From: an uncultured Alphaproteobacteria bacterium
Lineage (GTDB): Bacteria; Pseudomonadota; Alphaproteobacteria; Rhizobiales; Aestuariivirgaceae
Assembly (NCBI GenBank): GCA_937868035.1
Contig: CALMLK010000019.1
Span: 1 to 6,858 of the forward strand
DNA: 6,858 nt
Direction of reading: 5' to 3'
Shown here: positions 1 to 6,858 of the stretch, piece after piece
Layout of the letters: every line of letters starts with the position of its first letter
Numbering within the stretch: the first letter of the stretch is position 1
The notes under the pieces: generated by a model
What the model saw: the letters and a program-made list of their open reading frames with translations, nothing else
The model's database searches: none
What the model was told of the DNA's origin: nothing
Made by a program: the position numbers and the translations under genes

Positions 1-1066
1 CAAGACCGAATGGCTCGACACCCGCAAGGCCATCTCGCACTGGAAGGCCAAGGGGCTGGACTTCACCAAGCTGTTTGCCAAGGCGGATGTGACGGGGCCC
101 ATCGCCACGCGCCGCATCCAGGACCAGGACCATGGTCTTGAAACCGTGCTGGACCGGGAGTTGATCGCCAAGGCCGCTCCCGCTCTCGAAAATCGCAAGC
201 CCGTGGTGATCGAGGCGCGCATCAAGAACAACAACCGCACGGCGGGCGCCATGCTCTCCGGCGAAGTGGCCTCGCGCTTTGGCCATGCGGGCCTTCCCGA
301 GGACACGATCACGGTGAAGCTGAACGGCGTGACCGGCCAGAGCTTCGGCGCCTGGGCTGCCCATGGCGTGACGCTGGACGTGACCGGTGAAGGCAACGAC
401 TACGTCGGCAAGGGCCTTTCGGGCGGCAAGATCATCATCAAGCCGCAGGCGAAGACGGGCTTCAAACCGGAAGAGTCGATCATCGTGGGCAACACCGTGC
501 TTTACGGCGCCATCAATGGCGAGGCCTATTTCCGCGGCGTGGCGGGTGAACGTTTCGCCGTGCGCAATTCGGGTGCGGTGGCCGTCGTGGAAGGCACGGG
601 CGACCACGGCTGCGAATACATGACCGGCGGCTGCGTTTTGGTGATCGGGCCCACGGGCCGCAATTTCGCGGCCGGCATGTCCGGCGGCGTGGCCTATGTG
701 CTGGACGAGGACAAGACGTTCGAGAAGCGCTGCAACCTCTCCATGGTCGACCTGCAACCTGTGCCGGAGGAGGAAGAACTGCTCGAAAAGCACCAGCATT
801 CGGGCGGCGACATGCAGTCCCACGGTCTCGTGGATATCACCTCGAAGATGGATCGCCACGATGCGGCGCGCATCCATGAACTGCTGGTCCGTCACCATCG
901 CTACACGGGTTCCGGCAAGGCGAAGGCCATTCTCGACAACTGGGCAAGCTACCTGCCGCGTTTCGTGAAGGTCATGCCGGTGGAATATGCCCGCGCGCTG
1001 GCGGAACTGGAAAAGGCACAGGAAACAAGTGACGGCCTCACGGTCGGCGTGAAGAGGAGCGCATAA
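1..1066 (+). CDS. gltB: Glutamate synthase (GOGAT) large subunit, C-terminal part (5' end outside window)
   Basis: The reading frame is open from base 2, so the gene enters from the left edge; the GTG at 89 is an internal valine, not a start. About 354 residues are visible of a family that usually has about 1,500. The segment is the GltB C-terminal beta-helix (GXGXG) domain: repeated glycine motifs [15 protein letters not shown] (nt 386-430), [11 protein letters not shown] (nt about 599-631) and GMSGG (nt 674-688), followed by a helical tail ending in VGVKRSA. In the family this domain is structural and packs against the glutaminase and FMN/Fe-S synthase domains, which are not in the window. 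The enzyme transfers the glutamine amide nitrogen to 2-oxoglutarate in the cytoplasm. The stop lies 2 nt before gltD, whose product supplies electrons from NADPH. Identification is firm; the upstream domains cannot be judged. Confidence 0.96.
   Translation, partial: KTEWLDTRKAISHWKAKGLDFTKLFAKADVTGPIATRRIQDQDHGLETVLDRELIAKAAPALENRKPVVIEARIKNNNRTAGAMLSGEVASRFGHAGLPEDTITVKLNGVTGQSFGAWAAHGVTLDVTGEGNDYVGKGLSGGKIIIKPQAKTGFKPEESIIVGNTVLYGAINGEAYFRGVAGERFAVRNSGAVAVVEGTGDHGCEYMTGGCVLVIGPTGRNFAAGMSGGVAYVLDEDKTFEKRCNLSMVDLQPVPEEEELLEKHQHSGGDMQSHGLVDITSKMDRHDAARIHELLVRHHRYTGSGKAKAILDNWASYLPRFVKVMPVEYARALAELEKAQETSDGLTVGVKRSA
1055..1059 (+). promoter_or_regulatory. Shine-Dalgarno for gltD
   Basis: AGGAG lies inside the last codons of gltB, with 9 nt between it and the ATG at 1069. 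It fixes the gltD start and fits translation from a shared gltBD message. Confidence 0.75.
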
Positions 1067-1068
1067 TC

Positions 1069-2487
1069 ATGGGCAAGATCACGGGCTTTCTTGAGATCGA
1101 CCGGCAGGACCGCAAGTATGCGCCTGCGGCGGACCGCGTGCGCAACTACAACGAATTCGTGATCCCGCTGGGTGACGAAGGGACGCGCAGCCAGGCGGCG
1201 CGCTGCATGAACTGCGGCATTCCCTACTGTCACAACGGCTGTCCGGTGAACAACCAGATCCCGGACTGGAATGACCTCGTCTACAACGACATGTGGGAAG
1301 AAGCCTCGCGCAACCTGCACAGCACCAACAACTTCCCGGAGTTCACCGGCCGGGTCTGCCCTGCCCCGTGCGAAGCGTCCTGCACGCTGAACATCGAGGA
1401 CACGCCCGTCACCATCAAGACGATCGAATGCGCGATCGTGGACAAGGCGTGGGAAAAGGGTTGGCTCAAGCCGCTGGTGGCTGCTGAAAAGACTGGCCAC
1501 AAGGTGGCGGTCGTGGGCGGCGGACCTTCCGGTCTTGCGGCGGCGCAACAGCTGGCGCGGGCCGGACACAGCGTCCACCTGTTCGAGAAGAACGCCAAGG
1601 CGGGTGGCCTGCTTCGCTACGGCATTCCCGATTTCAAGATGGAGAAGCACCTGATCGACCGCCGCATCGCGCAGATGGAGGCGGAAGGTGTCACGTTCCA
1701 TTACGGCGCCCACATCGGCGTCACGCAGGATGCGCGGCAGCTGATCGACTCCTTCGATGCGGTGCTGATCTGCGCGGGGTCGGAAAAGTCACGCGATCTC
1801 CCGGTGCCGGGACGCGACCTTGATGGCGTGCACTATGCCATGGAATTCCTGCCGCAGCAGAACCGCCGCGTGGGCCAGGAAACGCCGCTCGACAACAAGC
1901 CAATCCTTGCCAACGGCAAGCACGTGGTGGTGATCGGCGGCGGTGATACGGGATCGGATTGCATCGGTACGTCCATCCGCCAGGGGGCGCTTTCGGTGAC
2001 GCAGATCGAGATTATGCCGAAGCCGCCGGAAAAGGAGAACAAGGAGCTGACATGGCCGAACTGGCCGATGAAGCTGCGCACCTCCTCCTCGCACCAGGAA
2101 GGTGCGGAGCGTGATTTCTCCGTGCTCACCACCGCCTTCCGCGGCGAGGACGGCAAGGTGAAGGCTCTCCAGTGCGCCCGCGCCGGGACCGACATGAAAC
2201 CCATGCCCGGCACTGAGTTTGAACTGAAGGCCGATCTGGTGCTGCTCGCCATGGGTTTCGTCCATCCCGTGCACGAGGGCATGCTGAAGAGCCTGGCGGT
2301 GAAGCTCGATCCGCGCGGCAACGTGGAGGCCAACGTGAAGGACTACAAGACGTCCGTCGACAAGCTCTTCGCGGCTGGCGATGCGCGTCGTGGCCAGTCA
2401 CTTGTGGTCTGGGCCATCCGCGAAGGGCGGCAGGCGGCGCGTGCGGTTGATGAATACCTGATGGGCTCAACGACGCTGCCGCGCTGA
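1069..2487 (+). CDS. gltD: Glutamate synthase small subunit (NADPH-dependent, FAD/Fe-S)
   Basis: The protein is 472 residues, normal for GltD. An N-terminal Fe-S domain has cysteines C46, C49, C54 and C58 in a CxxCG...CxxxCP pattern ([14 protein letters not shown]), then C97, C101 and C105 (CPAPCEASC). An FAD-binding Rossmann motif GGGPSG is at 150-155 (strand VAVVG before it, acidic E173 after). The second nucleotide-binding motif GGGDTG at 290-295 is expected to bind NADPH. A C-terminal FAD-contact motif FAAGDARRG is at 434-442. In the family this subunit oxidises NADPH and passes electrons through FAD and [4Fe-4S] clusters to the large subunit. The ATG has a good ribosome site and sits 2 nt after the gltB stop, so the two are almost certainly co-transcribed. 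No disrupted motif was seen. Confidence 0.97.
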   Translation: MGKITGFLEIDRQDRKYAPAADRVRNYNEFVIPLGDEGTRSQAARCMNCGIPYCHNGCPVNNQIPDWNDLVYNDMWEEASRNLHSTNNFPEFTGRVCPAPCEASCTLNIEDTPVTIKTIECAIVDKAWEKGWLKPLVAAEKTGHKVAVVGGGPSGLAAAQQLARAGHSVHLFEKNAKAGGLLRYGIPDFKMEKHLIDRRIAQMEAEGVTFHYGAHIGVTQDARQLIDSFDAVLICAGSEKSRDLPVPGRDLDGVHYAMEFLPQQNRRVGQETPLDNKPILANGKHVVVIGGGDTGSDCIGTSIRQGALSVTQIEIMPKPPEKENKELTWPNWPMKLRTSSSHQEGAERDFSVLTTAFRGEDGKVKALQCARAGTDMKPMPGTEFELKADLVLLAMGFVHPVHEGMLKSLAVKLDPRGNVEANVKDYKTSVDKLFAAGDARRGQSLVVWAIREGRQAARAVDEYLMGSTTLPR

Positions 2488-2492
2488 ACACC

Positions 2493-3404
2493 ATGACCCA
2501 GCCCGTGCGGGACGCGAGCGAGAACCGCGTCGTCGGCATCGCCTATATGCTGGCGACGATGGTGTGCTTCATCTCTCTCGACACCATCATGAAATATTCG
2601 ATGGAGCACTACTCGCTGGTGCAGGTGACATGGGCGCGCTTCTTCTTCGCCACCGTGTTTGCGGTTCTGCTCTGCGGCCGGCAGTTGCCTGCACTTGCGC
2701 GCAGCACCGTGCCGGGTGTGCAGGTGACGCGCTCGGTGTTGCTGATGGCCACCACGGGCCTGTTCAATGCGGGGATCAGCCATCTGCCGCTGGCCACGGC
2801 AACCACCATCATGTTCCTCACGCCCATTCTGGTGACGATGCTGTCGATTGCGGTGCTGGGGGAAACGGTGGGCTTGCGCCGTTGGGTGGGCATCGGGCTC
2901 GGCTTCATCGGAGCCGTCATCGTGGTGCAGCCATGGAGTTCGCTCGACTCATCATTCTCGACGGGTGTGCTGTTTCTTCTCGGCGCGGCCTTCACCAACG
3001 CCTCGTACCAGATCGCCACGCGGCAGGTGCGCTTTGATGATCCGCTGACGAGCCTGCTCTATACAGCGGCGGGCGGTGCGCTTGTCACCAGCGTGCTGTT
3101 GCCGACCAACTGGACGACGCCGGATGTCGTCGGCTGGACACTGATGATCGGCAGCGGGTTCGCGGGCGCTCTCGGCCACTTCTTCCTGATCCGCGCCTTC
3201 CGACACGCCCCGGCCAGCGTGGTCGCGCCCTTCTCCTACAGTTCGCTGGTCTGGGCCACGGTCTTCGGGTTCCTGATCTGGGGCCAGTTGCCCGACACGG
3301 CAACGTGGATCGGCGCGGCCTTCATCGTGTCTGCAGGCCTCTACATATTCTTCCGCGAGCGCCACGTGGCCAACCGGACCAAGGCAGACGACATGGCGGA
3401 TTGA
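2493..3404 (+). CDS. DMT-superfamily (EamA-type) transporter, substrate unknown
   Basis: This 303-residue, strongly hydrophobic protein has about ten predicted membrane segments (roughly 13-31, 44-61, 80-98, 102-122, 131-147, 156-171, 184-204, 214-233, 242-263, 270-287). That is the two-repeat EamA layout of about 300 residues. The end of repeat 1 has the typical [15 protein letters not shown] stretch (E124) followed by [17 protein letters not shown]; repeat 2 has the matching [17 protein letters not shown], with glutamine at 265 where many relatives have glutamate. A charged cytoplasmic tail follows ([10 protein letters not shown]). The family moves metabolites, amino acids or nucleotide-like compounds across the inner membrane; the sequence does not reveal which. 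The ATG is 5 nt after the gltD stop and has no convincing Shine-Dalgarno, so translation may depend on ribosomes finishing gltD. A link to glutamate or nitrogen metabolism is only suggested by position. Confidence 0.88.
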   Translation: MTQPVRDASENRVVGIAYMLATMVCFISLDTIMKYSMEHYSLVQVTWARFFFATVFAVLLCGRQLPALARSTVPGVQVTRSVLLMATTGLFNAGISHLPLATATTIMFLTPILVTMLSIAVLGETVGLRRWVGIGLGFIGAVIVVQPWSSLDSSFSTGVLFLLGAAFTNASYQIATRQVRFDDPLTSLLYTAAGGALVTSVLLPTNWTTPDVVGWTLMIGSGFAGALGHFFLIRAFRHAPASVVAPFSYSSLVWATVFGFLIWGQLPDTATWIGAAFIVSAGLYIFFRERHVANRTKADDMAD

Positions 3405-3425
3405 GGGCCCCGGCTCTCCCCACGT

Positions 3426-3704
3426 CTATTTCGCCTCGCGTTTCACATCCTGCGCCAGGCTCTCCAGATATTCCTCTTCACCCGGTGGCATTTCGACCTT
3501 GTGTGCCACCGTAAAGGCTTCGTAATAGGCCAGTTCAAGGAGCCCCTGCAGCGTGCCGAATCCTTCTGATTTGGACATGTTGCGCAACTCCAGCACCATA
3601 TCCGCGATATATTGGGCGGTCTGGCGGGGATCATGGGGTATGGGTGCGAGTGACTGGAACGCGGTAACGGTAGGACGGCTATTGTGGACGATCGTGTGGG
3701 TCAT
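3426..3704 (-). CDS. Small conserved-looking hypothetical protein (92 aa)
   Basis: I do not recognise a named family. The chosen start (ATG at 3704) gives 92 residues and has a clear GGAG 8 nt upstream. The frame stays open upstream to an ATG at 3761, which would add 19 residues, but that start lacks a comparable ribosome site. The protein is soluble, with no signal peptide or membrane segment. A short, probably disordered N-terminus is followed by SLAPIPHDPRQTAQYIADMV (residues 18-37), a likely helix running to about 43, a second helix around TLQGLLELAYYEAFTVAHKV (51-70), and a charged helical tail (EEEYLESLAQDVKREAK). It has no cysteines and no obvious catalytic or DNA-binding motif. Coding use looks real, with compact helices and normal composition, and I have an impression of similar short proteins in alphaproteobacteria that I cannot verify. 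It ends 21 nt from the convergent transporter gene and is divergent from the CDF gene. Confidence 0.75.
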   Translation of the reverse strand: MTHTIVHNSRPTVTAFQSLAPIPHDPRQTAQYIADMVLELRNMSKSEGFGTLQGLLELAYYEAFTVAHKVEMPPGEEEYLESLAQDVKREAK

Positions 3705-3712
3705 TCCGGGCG

Positions 3713-3716
3713 CTCC
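3713..3716 (-). promoter_or_regulatory. Shine-Dalgarno for the 92-aa gene
   Basis: On the minus strand this is GGAG with 8 nt to the ATG at 3704-3702. It is the main reason for preferring this start over the in-frame ATG at 3761. Confidence 0.65.
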
Positions 3717-3720
3717 GTGA

Positions 3721-3753
3721 ACAAAACATGATTCACCATATACGTGTTTTTGT
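3721..3753. repeat. Imperfect inverted repeat in the divergent promoter region
   Basis: ACAAAACATG (3721-3730) faces CGTGTTTTTGT (3743-3753). The arms pair over ten positions if one T of the right arm is bulged and one T:G pair is allowed, around a 12-nt centre. It could be a regulator binding site or a leader hairpin of the minus-strand gene. AT-rich DNA produces such matches by chance, so support is modest. Confidence 0.3.
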
Positions 3754-3767
3754 GATTGCAAACATAT

Positions 3768-3784
3768 CCTGAGTTGTATTCAGG
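3768..3784. repeat. Short perfect inverted repeat upstream of the CDF gene
   Basis: CCTGA and TCAGG form 5-nt perfect arms around GTTGTAT. The element is 20 nt upstream of the CDF start codon, where an operator or a 5'-leader structure would be plausible. The arms are short and the match could be chance. Confidence 0.25.
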
Positions 3785-3804
3785 CGAGTGAACGGGATTT
3801 TTTG

Positions 3805-5232
3805 ATGAATAGTGAAGGCCAGGGCGGAAATGTCTCCCCGCCGGATGCAATGAGCGAGAAGTCCCGGGTTGCGACCTGGTCACTTTTTGCCAGTTTCACG
3901 CTGGCCGTGGCCAAGTTTGTTGCCGCCCTGTTCTCCGGCTCGCTCGGTCTTCTGTCCGAGGCGTTCCACAGCCTGCTCGACTTCGCCGCGACGGGCGTGA
4001 CGCTGTTTGCGATTCGCTATGCGGAACGGCCGGCGGATGACGACCACCCCTTCGGACACGCCAAGATGGAGAGCGTGGCAGCCCTCATCGAAACAGGCAT
4101 GCTGTTCGGGGTCACGGGCTGGATTGTCTACGAGGCGCTGCACCGGCTCACGAGTGGCACCGGCGAAGTGGAGATCAGTTGGTGGGTGCTGGCGGTTGTC
4201 GTCGCCTCCATCGTCATAGATTTCAACCGTTCGCGGGCCCTTCAGGCGACAGCCGACAGAACGCAGAGCGAAGCCCTGGCGGCCGATGCGCTGCATTTCC
4301 GGGCCGACCTGTGGAGTTCCTGCGCGGTGCTCACGGGCCTGCTGCTGAGCCTGGCGGGCTTTGCCTGGGCGGACCCGGCGGCCGCCCTTGTTGTGGCCGT
4401 GTTCGTGGCGCATGCCGCGTTCGGCCTTGGCAAGCGGACGCTGGCCACCCTGCTCGATGCCGCTCCTGCTGGGCTTTCCGTCAACCTCACGGAGATTGCG
4501 ACAGGCGTGAATGGCGTCCTCTCGGTGTCGCGCATCCGCTGCCGTCCGGCTGGGCCGACGCTGTTCGTGGAGTTGACGGTCGATGTGGCCCGCACGCTCC
4601 ATGTCTCGCGTATCGTCGACATCAAGCAGGAGGTGGTGCGTGCCATCCGCCGGGCGCATCCGTCGGCGGACGTGAACATCTCAACGCAACCGGTGGAGAT
4701 TGACGACGAGTCAGCCCACGACAAGATCATGCACATCGCGCAGGTGCACGACGCCGCCATTCATCACGTGACCGTGCAGGTGACGGACGGACGGCTGGCG
4801 GTGAGCTTAGACCTGGAGGTGGACGGCGAGACGCCGCTCATCACGGCCCATGAAAAGGCAACGGCGCTGGAAACAGCCATCCGCGATGGCCTGGGCGGCG
4901 ACGTTGAGGTGGAGAGCCACATCGAACCCAGCCCGCCCGCCCTTCTGCACGGCCGGGAACCCTCAGCCCGCCTTTCCACCACGATCCGGGCCGAGCTGGC
5001 CCGGCTTGCCAAGAAGGAAAAGCCCTTGAGCGACCTGCACAACATCCGCATCCGGCAAACGGAGGAAGGATTGTTCGTGCACTATCATTGCCGCTTTGCG
5101 CCGGAGACGAGCGTGCAGGCCGTTCACGATGTGGTGGACCGGATTGAGATCAGGCTCGGCGAGGCGATCAAGAACGTGGCGCGGGTCGTGGCCCATGCCG
5201 AGCCGGTGGGCATCGAACGCCACAAGCTTTGA
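3805..5232 (+). CDS. Cation diffusion facilitator (CDF) family divalent metal transporter with extended C-terminus
   Basis: The ATG at 3805 has GGGA 7 nt upstream; an in-frame TTG directly before it is less likely, and an ATG at 3850 lacks a ribosome site. The product is 475 residues, against about 300 for ordinary CDF exporters. Six membrane segments are predicted in the first 207 residues. The transport site is complete: H55 and D59 in helix 2 (SEAFHSLLD) and H164 and D168 in helix 5 (DALHFRAD), the HD-HD set usually linked to zinc. D79, H81 and H85 (DDDHPFGHAK) match the helix 2-3 loop site of YiiP. Helix 1 to 2 has the SGSLGLLSEAFHSLLD signature. In the family it exports Zn2+, Fe2+ or similar metal from the cytoplasm in exchange for protons, as a dimer. 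Residues from about 223 appear to be three consecutive copies of the ferredoxin-like cytoplasmic domain (about 223-297, 304-375, 387-467). One TTA leucine codon at 4807-4809 stands out in this GC-rich gene. The metal is inferred, not shown. Confidence 0.92.
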   Translation: MNSEGQGGNVSPPDAMSEKSRVATWSLFASFTLAVAKFVAALFSGSLGLLSEAFHSLLDFAATGVTLFAIRYAERPADDDHPFGHAKMESVAALIETGMLFGVTGWIVYEALHRLTSGTGEVEISWWVLAVVVASIVIDFNRSRALQATADRTQSEALAADALHFRADLWSSCAVLTGLLLSLAGFAWADPAAALVVAVFVAHAAFGLGKRTLATLLDAAPAGLSVNLTEIATGVNGVLSVSRIRCRPAGPTLFVELTVDVARTLHVSRIVDIKQEVVRAIRRAHPSADVNISTQPVEIDDESAHDKIMHIAQVHDAAIHHVTVQVTDGRLAVSLDLEVDGETPLITAHEKATALETAIRDGLGGDVEVESHIEPSPPALLHGREPSARLSTTIRAELARLAKKEKPLSDLHNIRIRQTEEGLFVHYHCRFAPETSVQAVHDVVDRIEIRLGEAIKNVARVVAHAEPVGIERHKL

Positions 5233-5235
5233 AGC

Positions 5236-6063
5236 TCAGTGCTTGGCGATCTCGTCGAGCGCCATCAACTTGCGGAGCAGCGCTTCCAACTGATCGAGCG
5301 GCACCATGTTGGGGCCGTCGGACGGCGCGTTATCCGGATCCTGGTGCGTCTCGATGAACACGCCCGCCACACCCACGGCCACGGCGGCGCGGGCCAGAAC
5401 GGGCACCATGCGGCGATCGCCACCCGATGATGCGCCCTGCCCACCCGGTTGCTGTACCGAGTGGGTGGCGTCAAAAATCACGGGCGCACCCGTTTCCGCG
5501 AGGATCGGCAGGCTGCGCATGTCCGAGACCAGCGTGTTGTAGCCGAAACTCGCGCCGCGTTCGGTGAGCATGACATTGGGATTGCCGCTTCCCGTGATCT
5601 TGGCGGCCACATTCTTCATGTCCCAGGGTGCCATGAATTGGCCCTTCTTGACGTTGACCACCTTGCCCGTATTTGCCGCCGCCACCAGCAGGTCGGTCTG
5701 GCGGCAGAGGAACGCCGGGATTTGCAGCACGTCGACCACGGGGGCAACGATGGTGCATTGTTCCTCGGTGTGAACATCGGTGAGCAAGGGCAGCGACAAC
5801 TCGCGGCGCAGGTCGGCGAAGATCTCCAGCGATTTCTCCAGTCCCATGCCGCGGCGGCCTGACAGGCTGGTGCGGTTCGCCTTGTCGAACGATGTCTTGT
5901 AGACGAGGCCGATGCCGATGCGGCTGCAGATTTCCAGAAGCCGGCCCGCCATCATGAAGGCATGTTCGCGGCTTTCGAGCTGGCACGGCCCCGCGATGAG
6001 AGCGAGGGGCAAGGCATTGCCGAAGCGGACTTTGCCAACAGTGACGACGGAATTGATTGTCAT
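5236..6063 (-). CDS. kdsA: 3-deoxy-8-phosphooctulonate (KDO-8-P) synthase, metal-dependent type
   Basis: The 275-residue protein condenses phosphoenolpyruvate with arabinose-5-phosphate to give KDO-8-phosphate, the precursor of the KDO sugar in LPS inner core, in the cytoplasm. Family motifs in order are IAGPCQLES (23-31), [11 protein letters not shown] (56-66), TDVH (95-98), [12 protein letters not shown] (115-126), NVKKGQF (137-143), [13 protein letters not shown] (167-179), [11 protein letters not shown] (198-208) and FIETH (236-240). The residue after IAGP is cysteine (C27), and H201, E238 and D249 complete the set of metal ligands known from the Aquifex enzyme. E. coli-type enzymes have asparagine at the cysteine position and need no metal, so this belongs to the metal-dependent class. 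The start ATG overlaps the upstream thioesterase stop (ATGA) and has no clear Shine-Dalgarno, which suggests translational coupling. The 3' end is 3 nt from the convergent CDF gene. Confidence 0.97.
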   Translation of the reverse strand: MTINSVVTVGKVRFGNALPLALIAGPCQLESREHAFMMAGRLLEICSRIGIGLVYKTSFDKANRTSLSGRRGMGLEKSLEIFADLRRELSLPLLTDVHTEEQCTIVAPVVDVLQIPAFLCRQTDLLVAAANTGKVVNVKKGQFMAPWDMKNVAAKITGSGNPNVMLTERGASFGYNTLVSDMRSLPILAETGAPVIFDATHSVQQPGGQGASSGGDRRMVPVLARAAVAVGVAGVFIETHQDPDNAPSDGPNMVPLDQLEALLRKLMALDEIAKH

Positions 6064-6515
6064 TTGGGATACACCAGAAACGTGCCGGAGCCGTGCGCAT
6101 AAAGCACGCCCGCCTTGTCGGCAACCTTGGCTTCGGCGGTAAGCATGGTGCGGCCGGCGTGCAGAACGGTGCCGGTGCAGAACAGCGGTCCCGTTTCCAC
6201 GTCGATCTTGCGGACGAAACTCACTTTCAGTTCAACCGTGCCATAGCCGACGCCCTTGCCGAGCTTGGTCATGACGGCGCAGCCGAGGCCCGTGTCGATG
6301 AGGGATGCCGCAAAGCCGCCGTGCATGCGCCGCATGGTGTTGTAGAAGCGCGCATCGGGAATACCCTGCACCACCGCAAGGCCATCACCCGCCTCGATCA
6401 CCTTGAGGTTCATGGTTGCGCCCATGGGCGAGGCGTCGCCTCTGGCGATGAGTTCGCGGAGAAAGTCGATGCCGGTCAACTCGTTGAACCGGGCGTAGAT
6501 ATCCTGGTCGTTCAT
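6060..6515 (-). CDS. PaaI-family hotdog-fold thioesterase
   Basis: The 151-residue protein has the size and motifs of the PaaI/YbgC-like acyl-CoA thioesterase group. Key signs are N59 and [17 protein letters not shown] (64-80), with H65-G66-G67 and D74 in the usual active-site positions on the central hotdog helix. [15 protein letters not shown] (90-104) forms the following strand, and a C-terminal [11 protein letters not shown] (140-150) closes the sheet. The family hydrolyses acyl- or aryl-CoA thioesters in the cytoplasm as dimers or tetramers; the acyl group cannot be read from the sequence. An AAGG (6523-6526 on this strand) sits 7 nt before the ATG. Its ATG overlaps the upstream channel gene stop and its own stop overlaps the kdsA start, each as ATGA, so all three are probably on one message. 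Confidence 0.9.
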   Translation of the reverse strand: MNDQDIYARFNELTGIDFLRELIARGDASPMGATMNLKVIEAGDGLAVVQGIPDARFYNTMRRMHGGFAASLIDTGLGCAVMTKLGKGVGYGTVELKVSFVRKIDVETGPLFCTGTVLHAGRTMLTAEAKVADKAGVLYAHGSGTFLVYPK

Positions 6516-6858
6516 TTCGCTGCCTTGGCCCCCTGGCCTGACGGAATGTGCAGCAGTTTCTTGCCGAAACGGCGCACGATTTCCATGCGCAAATCGCTGG
6601 AGACGGCGGCGGCGTCAAGGACGTTGCGCACTTGCCCGCCCAATTCGAATTCCATGGCCTGCTGCGTGAGCTTGACGAGGTTCACGTCCGGTCCCGGATG
6701 GCGCATCAGTTTGGGATGGTTTGAGGCAATCTCGAGGAGCATCTTCGCCACCTCGTCGGGATTGCCTTCATAACTCACGGAAACCGGAACGGTGAAATGA
6801 CCGATCGTATCGCGCAGTGTCCAGTTGCGCACCGGGTTGATGATGAAGTTGGAGTTGG
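6512..6858 (-). CDS. MscS-type mechanosensitive ion channel, C-terminal part (5' end outside window)
   Basis: The frame is open to the right edge; the visible part is the last 114 or so residues. It begins within PNSNFIINPVRNWTLRD, which closely resembles the conserved end of the MscS beta domain (typical form: PNS...PVRNWT). It continues into the mixed alpha/beta cytoplasmic domain: HFTVPVSVSYEGNPDEVAKM, LLEIASNHPKLMRHPGPDV, a strand region MEFELGGQVRNVLDA, SSDLRMEIVRRFGKKLLHIP, and a short basic tail. In the family this cytoplasmic cage sits below a pore helix that opens under membrane tension to release solutes during osmotic downshock. The pore helix, and any extra N-terminal domain as in MscK-type proteins, is not visible, so the subtype cannot be set. 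The GTG at 6832 is internal, because homology continues upstream of it. Confidence 0.88.
   Translation of the reverse strand, partial: NSNFIINPVRNWTLRDTIGHFTVPVSVSYEGNPDEVAKMLLEIASNHPKLMRHPGPDVNLVKLTQQAMEFELGGQVRNVLDAAAVSSDLRMEIVRRFGKKLLHIPSGQGAKAAK

Larger units (their letters stand above)
3705..3804. promoter_or_regulatory. Divergent intergenic promoter region
   Basis: This 100-nt gap between the minus-strand 92-aa gene and the plus-strand CDF gene must hold promoters for both unless the 92-aa gene is read from elsewhere. It is visibly richer in A/T than the coding DNA around it, with runs such as ATATACGTGTTTTTGTG. I could not find a -35/-10 pair with acceptable match and spacing for either direction, so no exact promoter is called. 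It also contains two inverted repeats, listed separately. Confidence 0.6.

Noticed and set aside
949..1713. Long minus-strand open frame (254 codons) opposite gltB/gltD
   Set aside because: It lies over two firmly identified genes on the other strand. Its product is rich in Arg, Ala, Val and His without any motif, as expected for an antisense shadow in GC-rich DNA.
3405..3425. Possible terminator between the DMT transporter and the small gene
   Set aside because: The GC-rich stretch contains GGGCCC, but I found no stem with a usable loop and no following T-run.
3705..3761. Possible 19-residue N-terminal extension of the small minus-strand gene
   Set aside because: The ATG at 3761 has no comparable ribosome site, whereas the ATG at 3704 has GGAG at ideal spacing. 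The extra codons also fall in the AT-rich intergenic DNA.
3880..4659. Minus-strand open frame (259 codons) opposite the CDF gene
   Set aside because: The CDF frame has complete membrane and metal-site motifs here; the antisense product is low-complexity Arg/His/Gln-rich with no family features.
5223..5245. Possible bidirectional terminator between the CDF gene and kdsA (CAAGC ... GCTTG)
   Set aside because: The arms are only 5 nt with a 13-nt loop and no T-run on either strand, and the element lies within the ends of both genes. Not strong enough to call.
6057..6773. Plus-strand open frame (238 codons) opposite the thioesterase and channel genes
   Set aside because: Both minus-strand genes have clear family motifs and overlapping ATGA junctions; the plus-strand product shows no recognisable domain.
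1..6858. Mobile elements, CRISPR arrays, tRNA/rRNA, phage or defence genes
   Set aside because: Read on both strands, the window is filled by housekeeping and transport genes. No transposase, integrase, direct-repeat array, tRNA-like stem set or toxin-antitoxin pair was seen.

Overview
The window reads as ordinary, densely packed chromosome from a GC-rich Gram-negative bacterium, most likely an alphaproteobacterium. The support is the GltB/GltD style, a KDO-8-phosphate synthase (so an LPS-bearing outer membrane), and codon use strongly biased to G/C at third positions. The class-level placement is inference from protein style. Nothing in the window pins the genus.

Layout: the left third (1-3404, + strand) is the 3' end of gltB, then gltD, then a DMT/EamA-type membrane transporter, with gaps of 2 and 5 nt, so probably one transcript. 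GltB and GltD together form NADPH-dependent glutamate synthase (GOGAT), which makes glutamate from glutamine and 2-oxoglutarate. The transporter substrate is unknown. At 3426-3704 a small unnamed gene lies on the minus strand, convergent with the transporter. It is divergent from a cation diffusion facilitator (CDF) gene at 3805-5232 (+). The roughly 100 nt between them is AT-rich compared with the rest of the window, holds two inverted repeats, and is the only obvious regulatory region here.

The right part (5236-6858, minus strand) is a tightly coupled gene string. Transcribed from the right edge leftward, it is the C-terminus of an MscS-type mechanosensitive channel, a PaaI-family hotdog thioesterase, and kdsA. 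Both junctions are 4-nt ATGA overlaps. kdsA ends 3 nt from the end of the convergent CDF gene.

No mobile element, CRISPR array, tRNA/rRNA, phage gene or defence system was found. The most unusual item is the CDF protein: its membrane core looks like a zinc-type exporter, but it carries what appear to be three tandem copies of the cytoplasmic dimerisation domain instead of one, with a regularly spaced histidine cluster at the second copy.
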